The translations under genes and the position numbers were made by a program. A DNA stretch of 64,000 nucleotides from Mesoterricola sediminis (GTDB lineage: Bacteria > Acidobacteriota > Holophagae > Holophagales > Holophagaceae), in NCBI RefSeq assembly GCF_030295425.1, contig NZ_AP027081.1, positions 3,517,001-3,581,000 of the forward strand. The letters run 5' to 3'. The notes under the pieces were generated by a model. That model made no database searches. It worked only from the letters and a program-made list of their open reading frames with translations, and was not told the origin of the DNA. Shown here piece by piece: positions 10,501-17,647 of the stretch (position 1 is its first letter; every line of letters begins with the position of its first letter).

Positions 10501-11285
10501 CCCGGCGGCACGTCGCCGCTGAGGCTGTAGGCGGTGGTCAGGCCCGCGGTCGCGTTCGCGAGGGTCGGCGTTTCAGGCCCCATGAGGCGGAGCATCGGGA
10601 ACCAGCGCGGCGTGGGGTAGCTGAGGGCGAGGGCGCCGGAGGCTTCGACGAGGGCGCTCACCGTGGCCGTCGCCGAGCGGCCGCCGTTGGCGAGGGCCAC
10701 CGTCCAGGTGTAGAGGCCCGGGGTGGTGGGCGTGCCCTGGATATCGCCGGAGGCGGCGTCCAGGTTGAGGCCCGCGGGCAGATTCCCGGAGGTCACCGCG
10801 AAGGTCGAGGCGGCGCCGGGCAGCAGGTTCTCGGCCGTGGCCTTCTGCACCGGGATGGCGGTGCCGGCCGCGAAGGTCAGGGGCGAGACGTAGGTGAGGT
10901 GGAGGCTCCCGGCCGGGAGGACGGTGACCCGGACGGGCACGTCGACCCGACCGCCCTCCGCGTTGCGGAGGGTGACGGTGACGGTGTAGATCCCGGGCAC
11001 CGTGGGCACGCCGGTGAGGCGCCCGTCGGGCCCGAGGACGAGCCCGGGCGGCAGGGTGCCGGAGGCCACGTCGGCCCCGGTGATCGGCCCATGGCCGCCC
11101 ACCGTCGGCGCGGCCGTGAGCGCCGTGCCGACCAGGCCCGTCTGGTCGGGATAGGCCGCCGTGGGGGCGACCACTTCAGTCGCTTGCTCGCAGTAGCTCC
11201 GGCTGCTGCCGCAGCCCATGGGCAACCCCAGCCCCAGGAGGCCGAGGACGAGGATCGCGAGGGAGGGAACCGGATTCAAGCGCAT
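4536..11285 (-). CDS. Giant surface lipoprotein with ~16 tandem putative Ig (He_PIG-type) repeats
   Basis: A 2249-residue protein. The N-terminus is a lipoprotein signal: hydrophobic core then LGLPMGC, giving a lipid-modified Cys near residue 25. From about residue 38 to 1430 I count some 16 repeats of ~85-90 residues, each with the pattern LPxGLxLxxDGxIxGTPTxxGxY..VTxxNGS, the hallmark of putative-Ig (He_PIG) domains. Several central copies are almost identical. After a further beta domain (about 1430-1560) comes a ~690-residue C-terminal region without repeats that I do not recognise; it ends in a jelly-roll-like segment (...LRIVVTAADCTQGG..). A surface adhesin or matrix-binding role is likely but inferred. 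It lies between the DUF1573 gene (18 bp upstream) and the ompA-like gene (26 bp downstream). Confidence 0.85.
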   Translation of the reverse strand: MRLNPVPSLAILVLGLLGLGLPMGCGSSRSYCEQATEVVAPTAAYPDQTGLVGTALTAAPTVGGHGPITGADVASGTLPPGLVLGPDGRLTGVPTVPGIYTVTVTLRNAEGGRVDVPVRVTVLPAGSLHLTYVSPLTFAAGTAIPVQKATAENLLPGAASTFAVTSGNLPAGLNLDAASGDIQGTPTTPGLYTWTVALANGGRSATATVSALVEASGALALSYPTPRWFPMLRLMGPETPTLANATAGLTTAYSLSGDVPPGLMLDASGSLRGTPTATGVYAFSITAVNGTRTATANLVYTVETDAPLALTYGGRKFFTVDAAIAPQPPALTGATPSLSTAYQASGQLPPGLGVATAGALTGTPTQVGDYDFTISAQNGSRTAAARVLVTVETPGPLALAYATPRVFPVNTAIPVQLPALGNPTSGLVTTYALSGNVPKGLAMTPDGQISGTPTVPGIYAFTITAVNGSRVAASQVTYSVENQGPLALAYATPQYFPVNAAIATQSPSLGNASPGIPTTYAATGLPAGLAINADGTITGTPTAPGTYPVSVTATNGSRAATAALTYYVENTGVLTLAYATPKYFPVNAAIATQTPSVGNASAGVATSYAATGLPAGLAINADGTITGTPTAPGTYPVSVTATNGSRAATAALTYYVENTGALTLAYATPKYFPVNAAIATQTPSVGNASAGVATTYAATGLPAGLAINADGTITGTPTAPGTYPVSVTATNGSRTATAALTYYVENTGALTLAYATPKYFPVNAAIATQTPSVGNASAGVATTYAATGLPAGLAINADGTIIGTPTAPGTYPVSVTATNGSRTATAALTYYVENTGALTLAYATPKYFPVNAAIATQTPSVGNASAGVATTYAATGLPAGLAINADGTITGTPTAPGTYSVSVTATNGSRTATAAMAYYVENTGALTLAYATPKYFPVNAAIATQTPSVGNASSGITTAFAATGLPTGLTLNADGTITGTPAATGVYSVSVTATNGSRTATAALTYYVEATGSLALSYATPRYFPVGAAIATQTPSVGNASSGIPTTFAATGLPTGLTLNADGTITGTPTAQGIYSVSVTATNGSRTATAAMTYYVENTGALTLAYATPKYFPVNAAIATQNPTVGNATAGITTTFAATGLPTGLTLNADGTITGTPTAGGTFSVSVTTTNGSRTATAALTYYVENTGALTVSYPTPVYATVNAAIATQTPTVGNATSGITTTFGSAGGTFPAGLTLNADGTITGTPTATGTYAFSIAAMNGSRSGVASPTYYVQNAGALTLSYATPQTFTSGTAISTQSPTLGNATTGFSTSYAVVSGTLSPGLTLNADGTITGTPTTVGTYAFSIRATNGNRTATAALSYTTVSAAPTALNYTTPVTYTATVAITPNLPNASGGAPTSYAVTSGSLPTGLTLNTTDGTISGTPTAAGTFSVTIRGTNGSGNASQSLSITVLAYPTASLTSNPTIVPVGQSSSLTAIFKGGTGVVTGGNLSGPTPTTDGNSVPTGIILSPTSYTYTLTVTSPQGYVATSSTTVQWIPVPSDTWTTTIPNTGGSFAPDGSSALNGQISLVVPSQGGTCGDITLTVNREDTLPGSFPASVATYSKVFNIATDLGYPFKVPVTITLTYDPTAGSPNLGGADLPVPFYWDANYGAWVATGLKSVNTSAKTVTFTTLSPGRYVVAAVPGLASALATQATGFAAGTDGWLQNNVDVYDLPGGAGLGMSSFASWYYNFRKAANGGTGLYSLFPSASDTAAKGLISRLANGTADDWNQVWDQSAYSLTDVQTGLALITGLKVTGQPQLFLMGDARPAVNNALATLATKYDLSTGKFTLLDPNYPGNTLTIAWNASTGAFSSYDRDMAYSPSFAAYAFEGQTTVHRLADYEKVLSGAEAGYPTSSFATVALDSIGGVTSPDVSTTVTVASNLNVRVTGTVTNGDETATALFWSQNDQAPRTAVTLTPVDATHSTFDFTIPQLADPYGTTVMLETTSNPCDPTFSHSGFQQFSVKQASLTPWFPNACFEDSTSSASPWSLQQGSNSGVAYPNVDSTNPLAYKANTFSWPSGEMNGYSVSWSAGSIDSAVVNSPTHAADPYVPSILSVLDGNNAFRINNAATGAHISRLYQTITVPSSVQRPKLSFYWAFVAQSAGHIPSQEPYVDIVVLDTTTDEVLYYVHHFPPSTVSGTAYSDGYPGWISGAGSGSSQWFGISWQKVSLNLGTGRANHNLRIVVTAADCTQGGHGGYAYLDSIGCQ
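8517..9836 (-). repeat. 264-bp tandem DNA repeat encoding near-identical Ig-like domains
   Basis: The boundary sequence GGTGTTCTCCACGTAGTAG recurs at 8517, 8781, 9045, 9309 and 9573, exactly 264 bp (88 codons) apart. Adjacent units differ by only a few bases, whereas flanking units of the same domain family are much more divergent. This indicates recent in-frame duplication or gene conversion in the middle of the array. Confidence 0.9.
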
Positions 11286-11303
11286 GGGGACTCTCTCAGG
11301 GAT

Positions 11304-12068
11304 TCAGGGGTGGGAGGACCGGGAACGGGTGGGCGCGCCCTGGACCGTCCAGTAGAGGGTGAGCGTCAGGGGCCCCGCCTCGGGATCGGCGGGAATGATC
11401 TGGATGTCGTCCGCGCCCCGCCAGACTTCGGCGGGGAGGCGATCGCCGCGGAGGGTCACCTCCACCACGGCTTCGGCGCCATCCATGCGGACGGCGGCCT
11501 CCAGGTAGGGCTTGGCGGGGACCGCGAGGCGGGCGATGGCCGCGGGGCGGCCGGTGTTGCTGCGCACCCGGACCTCGCCCCGTCCGCCAGCGGTGCGGGG
11601 GACGTCGTCGAAGATCAGGGCCTTGGTCATCAGTTCCAGGGGCCGGAACACGTCGGCCCGGAAACCCAGCGTCTGGAGAGGCCGGCCGGGATCGTCGGTG
11701 TGGAGCACCACGGACTTGTTCACCGGCCCCGAGAAGGCGCCGGGATCGAAGGTGACCTGGATCTCCACGCTTCCGCCGGGGGCGACTGTGGACTGCCCCA
11801 GGACCGCCGAGGTGCAGCCGCAGCCCGGCTGGACCTGGGTGATGCGCAGGGGGACCTGGCCGCCGTTGACGCCCTTGAAGACGTGGGTCACCTTCCGTCC
11901 GGAGGCGATGCGGCCGAAATCATGGCTCGCCTCCTGGAAGACCAGACCCGTGGGCGCCTCCGCCCGGGCCAGGGCGCCGACGCCGAGAAGCAGACAAGCA
12001 AACAAGCGTAACGCGCGCAGGAAGGACAAGGGACCTCGCGGACCGGGAAGGGGATCGGGGGGCGCCAC
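11304..12068 (-). CDS. DUF1573-domain secreted protein
   Basis: After a signal peptide (LRLFACLLLGVGALARA), the segment from SHDFGRIASGRKVTHVFKG through GCGCTSA to the LHTDDPG block is a DUF1573 domain, an Ig/MSP-like fold (about 100 residues). A second beta-rich half follows. Such proteins are periplasmic or outer-membrane and often accompany large surface proteins. Start choice is uncertain: the frame is open to 12113 (TTG/ATG-type start), a GTG lies at 12068, and a TTG at 12029 is immediately before the signal peptide. It is the first gene of the leftward operon with the giant Ig-repeat lipoprotein and an OmpA protein, so it probably works with them at the envelope. Confidence 0.75.
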   Translation of the reverse strand: MAPPDPLPGPRGPLSFLRALRLFACLLLGVGALARAEAPTGLVFQEASHDFGRIASGRKVTHVFKGVNGGQVPLRITQVQPGCGCTSAVLGQSTVAPGGSVEIQVTFDPGAFSGPVNKSVVLHTDDPGRPLQTLGFRADVFRPLELMTKALIFDDVPRTAGGRGEVRVRSNTGRPAAIARLAVPAKPYLEAAVRMDGAEAVVEVTLRGDRLPAEVWRGADDIQIIPADPEAGPLTLTLYWTVQGAPTRSRSSHP

Positions 12069-12113
12069 ATGGTGACGTCTTGGGTCATATTTACAAGCGC
12101 AGACCTGCCCCAC

Positions 12114-12243
12114 CCGGCATGCGGGTATGGAACGGCCTGCAAAACGAGGCGGTTGGGACGCCCTGGATCGGGATCTAGATTAATGCAAGGGAGGGTCGAT
12201 TTCGATATGTATTATTGCTTAGTCAAAAAAATATCCTTGAGTC
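12114..12243. other. AT-rich intergenic spacer, likely promoter region of the DUF1573 operon
   Basis: The stretch after the apt stop is strikingly AT-rich for this genome (e.g. a run of seven A at 12225-12231). Read leftward it offers TTGACT at about 12224-12229 as a possible -35 element, but I see no convincing -10 at the right spacing. No gene is visible. Confidence 0.35.
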
Positions 12244-12756
12244 TTAATACGTAAGAACGCTGAAAACCGGCATGCCCTTCAGGGCCTCCCGCCCGCCGGC
12301 GCCCACCATCTCGATGAAGGTGGTCAGGGCCAGGGGATGGGCCCCGGCGCGCTCGACCAGGTTCCGGGCGGCGGCGGCGGTGGCCCCGGAGGCCAGGATG
12401 TCGTCCACGATGAGCACACGGTCGCCCGCCTGTAAGGCGTCCTGGTGGATCTCCAGGCCCTCCTCCCCGCAGACGGTGGCGAAGGTCTCCCGGAGGACGG
12501 GCCGGGGCAGCTTCCCGGCGCGCCGGGCCGGGACGAAGCCCAGGCCGAGCTTGTGGGCCAGGGCCGACCCGAAGATGAAGCCCCTGGACTCCAGGCCCAG
12601 GACGTGGGTGGGGTGGAGGGGCAGGACCGGCTCCGCCATGGCCTCGATGGCCCGGGCGAAGGCGGCCGCGTCGCTGAAGAGGGGGGTGATGTCCTTGAAG
12701 TGGAGGCCTTCCCGTGGGAAGCCGGGGACATCGAGGACGGAGGTTTTCAGGTTCAT
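12244..12756 (-). CDS. apt: Adenine phosphoribosyltransferase
   Basis: A 170-residue enzyme converting adenine and PRPP to AMP in purine salvage, cytoplasmic. The PRPP-binding loop VLIVDDILASGATAAA is clear near residues 113-128. The N-terminal FPREGLHFKDITPLF and GLESRGFIFGSALA blocks are diagnostic for Apt. The frame is open 17 codons further up, but ATG 12756 places MNLK... just before the conserved FPREG block and fits family length. It follows the acylphosphatase gene by 7 bp in a surE-acyP-apt leftward operon. Confidence 0.93.
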   Translation of the reverse strand: MNLKTSVLDVPGFPREGLHFKDITPLFSDAAAFARAIEAMAEPVLPLHPTHVLGLESRGFIFGSALAHKLGLGFVPARRAGKLPRPVLRETFATVCGEEGLEIHQDALQAGDRVLIVDDILASGATAAAARNLVERAGAHPLALTTFIEMVGAGGREALKGMPVFSVLTY

Positions 12757-12763
12757 GGCATTC

Positions 12764-13036
12764 CTATCGCTGGATCTCGAATGGATGGGGAAGTGATTGT
12801 CCTCCATCCACCGCCCCCCAGTCCAGCCGGGAAACGCGGGCGAAGGGGGGTCCCTGCGCCAGCTGCTCCCGGAAGAGGTCGAGCCGCCCCAAATCCCCTT
12901 CCACCTGCCCGGAGACGCTGCCGTCCGGCTCGTTCCGCGCCCAGCCCGCCAGATCCAGGTCCCGGGCGGCCTGGAGGGTGAACCAGCGGAACCCCACCCC
13001 TTGGACGCGCCCGTGGACGTGGAAGTGGATCCTCAC
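12764..13036 (-). CDS. Acylphosphatase
   Basis: A 90-residue protein starting at GTG 13036. HVHGRVQGVGFRWFT (about residues 6-20) carries the phosphate-binding loop and catalytic Arg, and GWARNEPDGSV (about 31-41) contains the catalytic Asn; both are signature motifs of the acylphosphatase family, which hydrolyses acyl-phosphates such as carbamoyl- or 1,3-bisphosphoglycerate-type substrates. Length is typical. Its start overlaps the surE stop by 4 bp (GTGA), so it is translationally coupled to surE, with apt following. Confidence 0.9.
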   Translation of the reverse strand: MRIHFHVHGRVQGVGFRWFTLQAARDLDLAGWARNEPDGSVSGQVEGDLGRLDLFREQLAQGPPFARVSRLDWGAVDGGQSLPHPFEIQR

Positions 13037-13791
13037 GGCAGGCTGCCGTTGAAAGCCTGCTCGTAGGTCTGCTTCCGCCCCATGATGTCCGGGCAGGCGA
13101 GGTCCAGCCGCAGCGGGGTGAGGCTGGCCCAGCCGCCGTGCACCGCCTCGGCGTCGCTGCCGGGGCCGCGGGCGTAGGTGGGGCCCATCTCCCCGCCGAT
13201 CCAGAAGTAGGGGTTCTTGCGGGGATCGATGCGCTGCTCCACCTGGTCGTGGTACTTGCGCGTGTCCTGCCCCGTCACCCGGAAGCCCAGGGGCTCCTCC
13301 TTGGGGAAGTTCACGTTCCAGATGCGGTTGGCCGGAAGCGGCAGGGCCTCCCAGCGCTCCAGGAACCGGGTGATCCAGGCGCCCGCGGCCGCCAGGTCCC
13401 CCAGGGGATCGATGGAGAAGGCCGCGGACCGGGCCCCCTGCTGGGAGCCCTCGAAGGCGGCGCCCACGGTCCCGGAGTAGAAGACGTCCTCCCCCAGGTT
13501 GTAGCCGTGGTTGACCCCCGAGAGCACCCAGTCCGGCGCGCGCTCCAGGACGGCCCGCACCCCCACGAGCACGCAGTCCACGGGCGTCCCGTTGCAGGCG
13601 TACCGGTCCCCGCCCAGGTCCACCAGGCGCAGGATGTCGTTGAGGCTCATGGCGCTGGACACCGCCGACCGGTTCCGGTCCGGCGCGACCACGACCACCC
13701 GCCCGAAGCGGGAGGCCACCTGGGCCAGGGTCGCGAGTCCCGGGGCCCAGCATCCATCGTCGTTGGTGATGAGGATGAGTCGTTCCGTCAT
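13033..13791 (-). CDS. surE: 5'/3'-nucleotidase SurE
   Basis: A 252-residue metal-dependent nucleotidase that dephosphorylates nucleoside monophosphates. The N-terminal ITNDDG (residues 8-13) supplies the metal-binding Asp pair; [14 protein letters not shown] and [19 protein letters not shown] are the other family blocks with further ligands. Full length for the family. It is the first gene of a leftward operon with acylphosphatase and apt, a nucleotide/phosphate housekeeping set. It is divergent from the tRNA-Pro gene. Confidence 0.95.
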   Translation of the reverse strand: MTERLILITNDDGCWAPGLATLAQVASRFGRVVVVAPDRNRSAVSSAMSLNDILRLVDLGGDRYACNGTPVDCVLVGVRAVLERAPDWVLSGVNHGYNLGEDVFYSGTVGAAFEGSQQGARSAAFSIDPLGDLAAAGAWITRFLERWEALPLPANRIWNVNFPKEEPLGFRVTGQDTRKYHDQVEQRIDPRKNPYFWIGGEMGPTYARGPGSDAEAVHGGWASLTPLRLDLACPDIMGRKQTYEQAFNGSLP

Positions 13792-13860
13792 GGGGACAGT
13801 CTACCCCACCCCAAACAAGCCTTGACCCCGCCCCCAGACCGTCCTAGAATCAGAGGTTCA

Positions 13861-13937
<77 letters not shown>

Positions 13938-13949
13938 ATAGTAAGAAGA

Positions 13950-13983
13950 GAGGGCGGCTCCCCAAAGCCGCCCTCGTTTTTTG
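13950..13983 (+). terminator. Rho-independent terminator after tRNA-Pro
   Basis: GAGGGCGGC and GCCGCCCTC form a 9-bp stem around a short loop, followed by GTTTTTTG. It begins about 12 nt after the tRNA CCA. Confidence 0.9.
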
Positions 13984-14011
13984 TGCGCGGGGCCGCCCGG
14001 AACCTCGGGTA

Positions 14012-14269
14012 GGTAGATCGAATCACCGGAACCGCCTTGTTCCGATCCTTCGTGCTGGCGAGGGTGAGTAAAAAACCCGTACGCCGAGTTCGCCGAGAAG
14101 CAGAGTTACGCTGAGCCAGCTTCGCGATCCTCCGCGCCGCCCCACACCGCCCAGGCCCTGGCCCGCTGCCGCGGGCCGCGATGCTGCGCATCGCTCGGCT
14201 GGGGGCTCCGGGCCTTCCGCATGCACGCCTGCGGGTGCCCTGCGCCCCCAGCCTTGGACGGGCCTGGGC
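14012..14269 (+). repeat. Left arm of a ~257-bp inverted repeat around an IS630 remnant
   Basis: From GGTAGATCGAATCACCGG to the CCTTGGACGGGCCTGGG end, this segment matches the reverse complement of 14609-14865 with scattered mismatches. It contains a GGCCCGC/GCGGGCC hairpin and several GCCGAG motifs. No gene. Confidence 0.8.
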
Positions 14270-14329
14270 TCAGCCGCCGGATCTGCTTGAGGAACGTCAG
14301 CCATTCCGGGTGGTGGTGCCATGCCGCTT

Positions 14330-14600
14330 GGAGTCGTGGGTCATCGTTCCGCAGCGGCCCTGTTTCAGGGGCAGCCCGGGCCGAGTCCGGTCCAAGGCCT
14401 GAAATGAGGCTTGAGCCCGTAGGCCTTCCAGATCTTCCACACCGCGAAGGGGCTCAGCCCCGAGGCCTTGGCCAGGGTGGTCATCCGCACGATCTCGGCC
14501 TTGCGCTCCGCCGGGAGGGTGGCACCCGGCCTCCAGGAACCGGTCCCGCCACCGCCGGACGGTGTTGTAACCCACCTGGGGCTGGTCGGCGGTGGGCCGA
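14330..14600 (-). pseudogene. IS630-family transposase remnant
   Basis: Read leftward, one frame gives [17 protein letters not shown], the helix-turn-helix start of IS630 transposases. A different frame then gives [14 protein letters not shown], and [19 protein letters not shown] followed by LKPH, the next IS630 blocks. The frame switch and the absence of the DDE catalytic half show a decayed fragment. It sits between two inverted repeat arms. Confidence 0.75.
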
Positions 14601-14608
14601 ACCTCCGA

Positions 14609-14865
14609 CCCAGGCCCGTCCAAGGCTGGGGGCGCAGGGCACCCGCAGGCGTGCCTGCGGAAGGCCCGGAGCCCCCAGCCGAGCGATGCGCAGCATCGCG
14701 GCCCGCGCCAGCGGGCCAGGGCCTGGGTGGTATGGGTCGGCGCGCTGAACCGCGAAGCCGACTCAGCGAAACTCGGCTTCTCGGCGCACTCGGCGTACGG
14801 GTTTATTACTCACCCTCGCCAGCACGAAGGATAGGAACAAGGCGGTTCCGGTGATTCGATCTACC
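14609..14865 (-). repeat. Right arm of the ~257-bp inverted repeat
   Basis: Imperfect reverse complement of 14012-14269. The two arms plus the transposase remnant make a composite of about 850 bp that could fold into a very large stem-loop. Confidence 0.8.
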
Positions 14866-15084
14866 GACACGAGCCCAGCTGGGTCAGGAGGCGCTTGAGG
14901 GCCAGGGCCTGGGTGGGATGGGTCGGCGTGCTGAACCGCGAAGCCGACTCCGCGTGACTCGACATCTCAGCGCACTCGGTGTACGGGTACTTTACTTACC
15001 CTTGCCAGCACGAAGGATCGGGACACGATCGTTCCGGTGATTCGATCTCCCGACACTAGCCCAGTTGGGTCAGGAGGCGCTTGA
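14713..15084. repeat. 186-bp tandem duplication that captured the 3' end of the merR-like gene
   Basis: The sequence starting GGGCCAGGGCCTGGGTGG at 14713 recurs at 14899, 186 bp later. Each unit ends with the same ~38 bp (AGCCCAG(C/T)TGGGTCAGGAGG... at 14871 and 15057). The right-hand version is the actual C-terminal coding end of the MerR-like gene; the left is a copy. Confidence 0.8.
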
Positions 15085-15445
15085 GGGCCGCGCGTACCTT
15101 GGCCAGGCCAGGTTCCCGGGGCGCCGACTGGGGCGCGCGGCGGGGGGCCCGCGCCGGCGCGGGAAGGGGCGCCGGGGCCTCCTCCTCGTCCAGGCCGAGG
15201 CCCAGGCCGCGGGTCAGCTGGCCGTGGAGGAGGAGCTGGCGGCAGTCGCCGACGGTGAGGCCCTCCTGCAGCCACCCGCGGATGCGCTGGAGGCGGTCCA
15301 GCTCGTCCACGTGGTAGTACCGCAGGTTGCCGCGGCTGCGCCGGGGCTGGATCTCGGGGATGATGGACTCCCAGTAGCGCAGGTCCTTGGGACTCACGCC
15401 GATGCGGCGGGCGGCTTCGCCGATCTTCATCCAGACCTTTTCCAT
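15056..15445 (-). CDS. MerR-family transcriptional regulator
   Basis: A 129-residue protein. Residues 6-70 form a MerR-type winged helix: KIGEAARRIGVSPKDLRYWE, then RRSRGNLRYYHVDELDRLQ. The usual long coiled coil and effector domain are replaced by an acidic/proline-rich linker and a short basic end (KVRAALKRLLTQLG). Its ATG overlaps the stop of the NtrC-type regulator by one base (TGATG), so the two are co-translated. The last codons were duplicated into the repeat region downstream. Confidence 0.85.
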   Translation of the reverse strand: MEKVWMKIGEAARRIGVSPKDLRYWESIIPEIQPRRSRGNLRYYHVDELDRLQRIRGWLQEGLTVGDCRQLLLHGQLTRGLGLGLDEEEAPAPLPAPARAPRRAPQSAPREPGLAKVRAALKRLLTQLG

Positions 15446-16824
15446 CAGGCGTCCCGGGCCTCGATGCCGAGGGCCTTCAGGCGCTTGTAGAGGTTGGACC
15501 GGTCCAGGCCCAGCCGCTCCGCGGCCCGCGTCATGTTGCCGTTCTGGAGCTTGAGCTCCCGCTGGATGTAGGCGCCCTCGAACCACTCGCGGGCATCCTT
15601 GAGGCTGGGGAACTCGGGGAAGGAGAAGGGGTCGGGCTCCGCCAGGTGCCGCACGGCGAGGGGGCCCAGGTCGCGGGAGGTGATCTCGGCGCCCCGGGCG
15701 AGGATGACGGCCCGTTCCATGAGGTTCTTCAGCTCGCGGACGTTGCCGGGCCAGTCGTGGCGCAGGAGGGTCTCGCGGGCGTCCTGGGAGAGGCGCTTGG
15801 GGGGCCTGCCGTAGCTCCGCGCGATGCGCGAGATGAAAGCCTCGGCCAGCTGGATCAGCTCCTCGACGCGCTCCCGGAGGGGCGGCAGGCGCAGGGGGAC
15901 GACGGCGAGGCGGAAGTAGAGGTCCTCGCGGAAGCGCCCGGCCTTGATCTCCTCGGTCAGGTCCTTGTTGGTGGCGGCGATGATCCGCACGTCCACGCTC
16001 ACGGCCCCGCCGCCGCCGACGGGCTCGATGCGGCCCTCCTGGAGGGCCCGCAGCACCTTGGCCTGGGTCTTGAGGGACATGTCCCCCACCTCGTCCAGGA
16101 AGAGGGTGCCCTGGTGGGCCTCCTTGAACTTGCCCTTCTGGTCCCGGACGGCGCCGGTGAAGGCGCCCTTCACGTGCCCGAAGAGCTCGCTCTCGATCAG
16201 CTCCTCGGGGATGGCGGCGCAGTTCACCTCCACGAAGGGTCCGCGGGCCCGCGGGCTGCGGTCGTGGATGAGCCGGGCGACCTCCTCCTTGCCGCTGCCG
16301 TTCTCGCCCATGAGGAGCACCCGGCCCTCGGTGGGGGCCACGAGGTCCACGTCGGAGATGAGGCGCCGCATGGCGGGGCTGTCCGCCATGAAGAACCGGT
16401 CGGCGTCCACCTCCTGGTGGAGGCGCTGGTTCTCCTCCTCGAGGCGGCGCTGCTTGAGGGCGTTGGCGATGACCAGGAGGAGCCGGTCCAGGTCCACCGG
16501 CTTCTCGAGGAAATCGAAGGCGCCAAGCTTGGTCGCCTGGAGGGCGGTGTCGATGTTGCCGTGGCCGCTGATCATGATGACGGGCAGCTCGGGCCGCAGG
16601 ACCTTGGCCTGGGTCAGGGTCTCGAGGCCGTCGATTCCGGGCAGCCACACGTCCAGCAGCAGCAGATGGATGCCCTCCCCGTCGGCCTGGGCCAGCAGGT
16701 CCAGGGCCTGCTCCCCGCGCTCGGCCTTGAGGACGCCGTAGCCTTCCTCGGCCAGGGATTCGCCCAGGCTCCGGCGGATGCCGGGCTCGTCGTCCACGAT
16801 GAGGATGGTGGTCAGCGGCCGCAT
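15445..16824 (-). CDS. Sigma-54-dependent response regulator (NtrC/NtrX-like)
   Basis: A 459-residue activator. Residues 1-120: receiver domain with phosphoacceptor Asp in LLLLDVWLPG. Residues ~145-385: AAA+ sigma-54 activator domain with Walker A GENGSGKE, the sigma-54 contact loop GAFTGA and the sensor R in RFREDLYFRL. Residues ~410-459: Fis-type helix-turn-helix (NMTRAAERLGLDRSNLYKRL). It activates RpoN promoters when phosphorylated. No cognate kinase is adjacent; it is co-translated with the MerR-like gene. NtrX-like is a family impression, not proven. Confidence 0.92.
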   Translation of the reverse strand: MRPLTTILIVDDEPGIRRSLGESLAEEGYGVLKAERGEQALDLLAQADGEGIHLLLLDVWLPGIDGLETLTQAKVLRPELPVIMISGHGNIDTALQATKLGAFDFLEKPVDLDRLLLVIANALKQRRLEEENQRLHQEVDADRFFMADSPAMRRLISDVDLVAPTEGRVLLMGENGSGKEEVARLIHDRSPRARGPFVEVNCAAIPEELIESELFGHVKGAFTGAVRDQKGKFKEAHQGTLFLDEVGDMSLKTQAKVLRALQEGRIEPVGGGGAVSVDVRIIAATNKDLTEEIKAGRFREDLYFRLAVVPLRLPPLRERVEELIQLAEAFISRIARSYGRPPKRLSQDARETLLRHDWPGNVRELKNLMERAVILARGAEITSRDLGPLAVRHLAEPDPFSFPEFPSLKDAREWFEGAYIQRELKLQNGNMTRAAERLGLDRSNLYKRLKALGIEARDA

Positions 16825-16873
16825 GAATAAAGCCTATCGCGCTTTTGTGGCACCATGGGGGCCGGAGGGTACG

Positions 16874-17647
16874 ATGCTCGTGGATTCCCATTGCCATCTC
16901 ACGGGCAGCTACCTCGGCGAGGACCAGCTGCAGGCCGTGCTGGACCGGGCCCGGGAGGCCGGGGTCACGGGCATGGTGGCCGTGGGCTGCAATCTGGACG
17001 ACTCCCGCCTGGTGCTCGCCCTGGCGCGGCGCCACCCCTGCCTCGCGGCCTCCCTGGGCGTCCACCCCCACGACGCCCGCACCTGGGACCCCCTCACGCT
17101 GGACGCCCTGGAGGCGCTGCTGGCGGACCCGGCGGCGGTCTTCGTGGGGGAGACGGGCCTGGACTGGCACTACGACCTCAGCCCCCGGGAGGAGCAGGAG
17201 CAGGTCTTCCGGGCCCAGATCCGCCTCGCGCGCCGCCTCGGCAAGCCCCTCATGATCCACACCCGGGAGGCGCCGGAGGCGACCCTGGCCATCCTCCGGG
17301 AGGAGGGCGCGGACCGGGGGGTCATCCACTGCTTCTCCGAGGACCTGGCCTTCGCCCGGGCCGCCCTGGACCTGGGGTTCCACCTCAGCTTCTCGGGCAT
17401 CGTCACCTTCAAGAACGCCCAGGCCATCCGGGAGGTGGCCGCCTGGGCCCCCCTGGACCGGATCCTGGTGGAGACCGACGCGCCCTACCTGGCGCCGGTG
17501 CCCTTCCGGGGCAAGGCCAACGAGCCCGCCTTCGTCACCCATGTGGCGGCCCAGGTGGCCGCCCTGCGGGGGCTCCGTCCCGAATCCCTGGCGGAGACCG
17601 CCGCCGCCAACCTGGAGGCCCTGTGCGGCTGGGCACCTTCCTGCTGA
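16874..17647 (+). CDS. tatD: TatD-family metal-dependent hydrolase (DNase)
   Basis: A 257-residue TIM-barrel hydrolase. Metal ligands are visible in DSHCHL (residues 4-9, HxH), VGETGLDWHYD, MIHTREA and VIHCFS, and the final Asp in VETDAPYL. Family members act as 3'-5' DNases or D-aminoacyl hydrolases. ATG 16874 directly precedes the HxH motif as expected; the frame is open further up but that overlaps the divergent regulator promoter. Its last 25 bp overlap the next gene. Confidence 0.93.
   Translation: MLVDSHCHLTGSYLGEDQLQAVLDRAREAGVTGMVAVGCNLDDSRLVLALARRHPCLAASLGVHPHDARTWDPLTLDALEALLADPAAVFVGETGLDWHYDLSPREEQEQVFRAQIRLARRLGKPLMIHTREAPEATLAILREEGADRGVIHCFSEDLAFARAALDLGFHLSFSGIVTFKNAQAIREVAAWAPLDRILVETDAPYLAPVPFRGKANEPAFVTHVAAQVAALRGLRPESLAETAAANLEALCGWAPSC

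Noticed and set aside
7190-10620. Regular direct repeats considered as CRISPR
   Set aside because: Units of 264 bp without unique spacers, continuous with a protein-coding Ig-domain frame.
4500-12011. A 2503-codon open frame on the plus strand opposite the Ig-repeat lipoprotein
   Set aside because: It is the antisense shadow of a repetitive GC-rich gene; its translation is Gly/Arg/Val low complexity with no domain, while the minus strand has a lipobox and Ig repeats.
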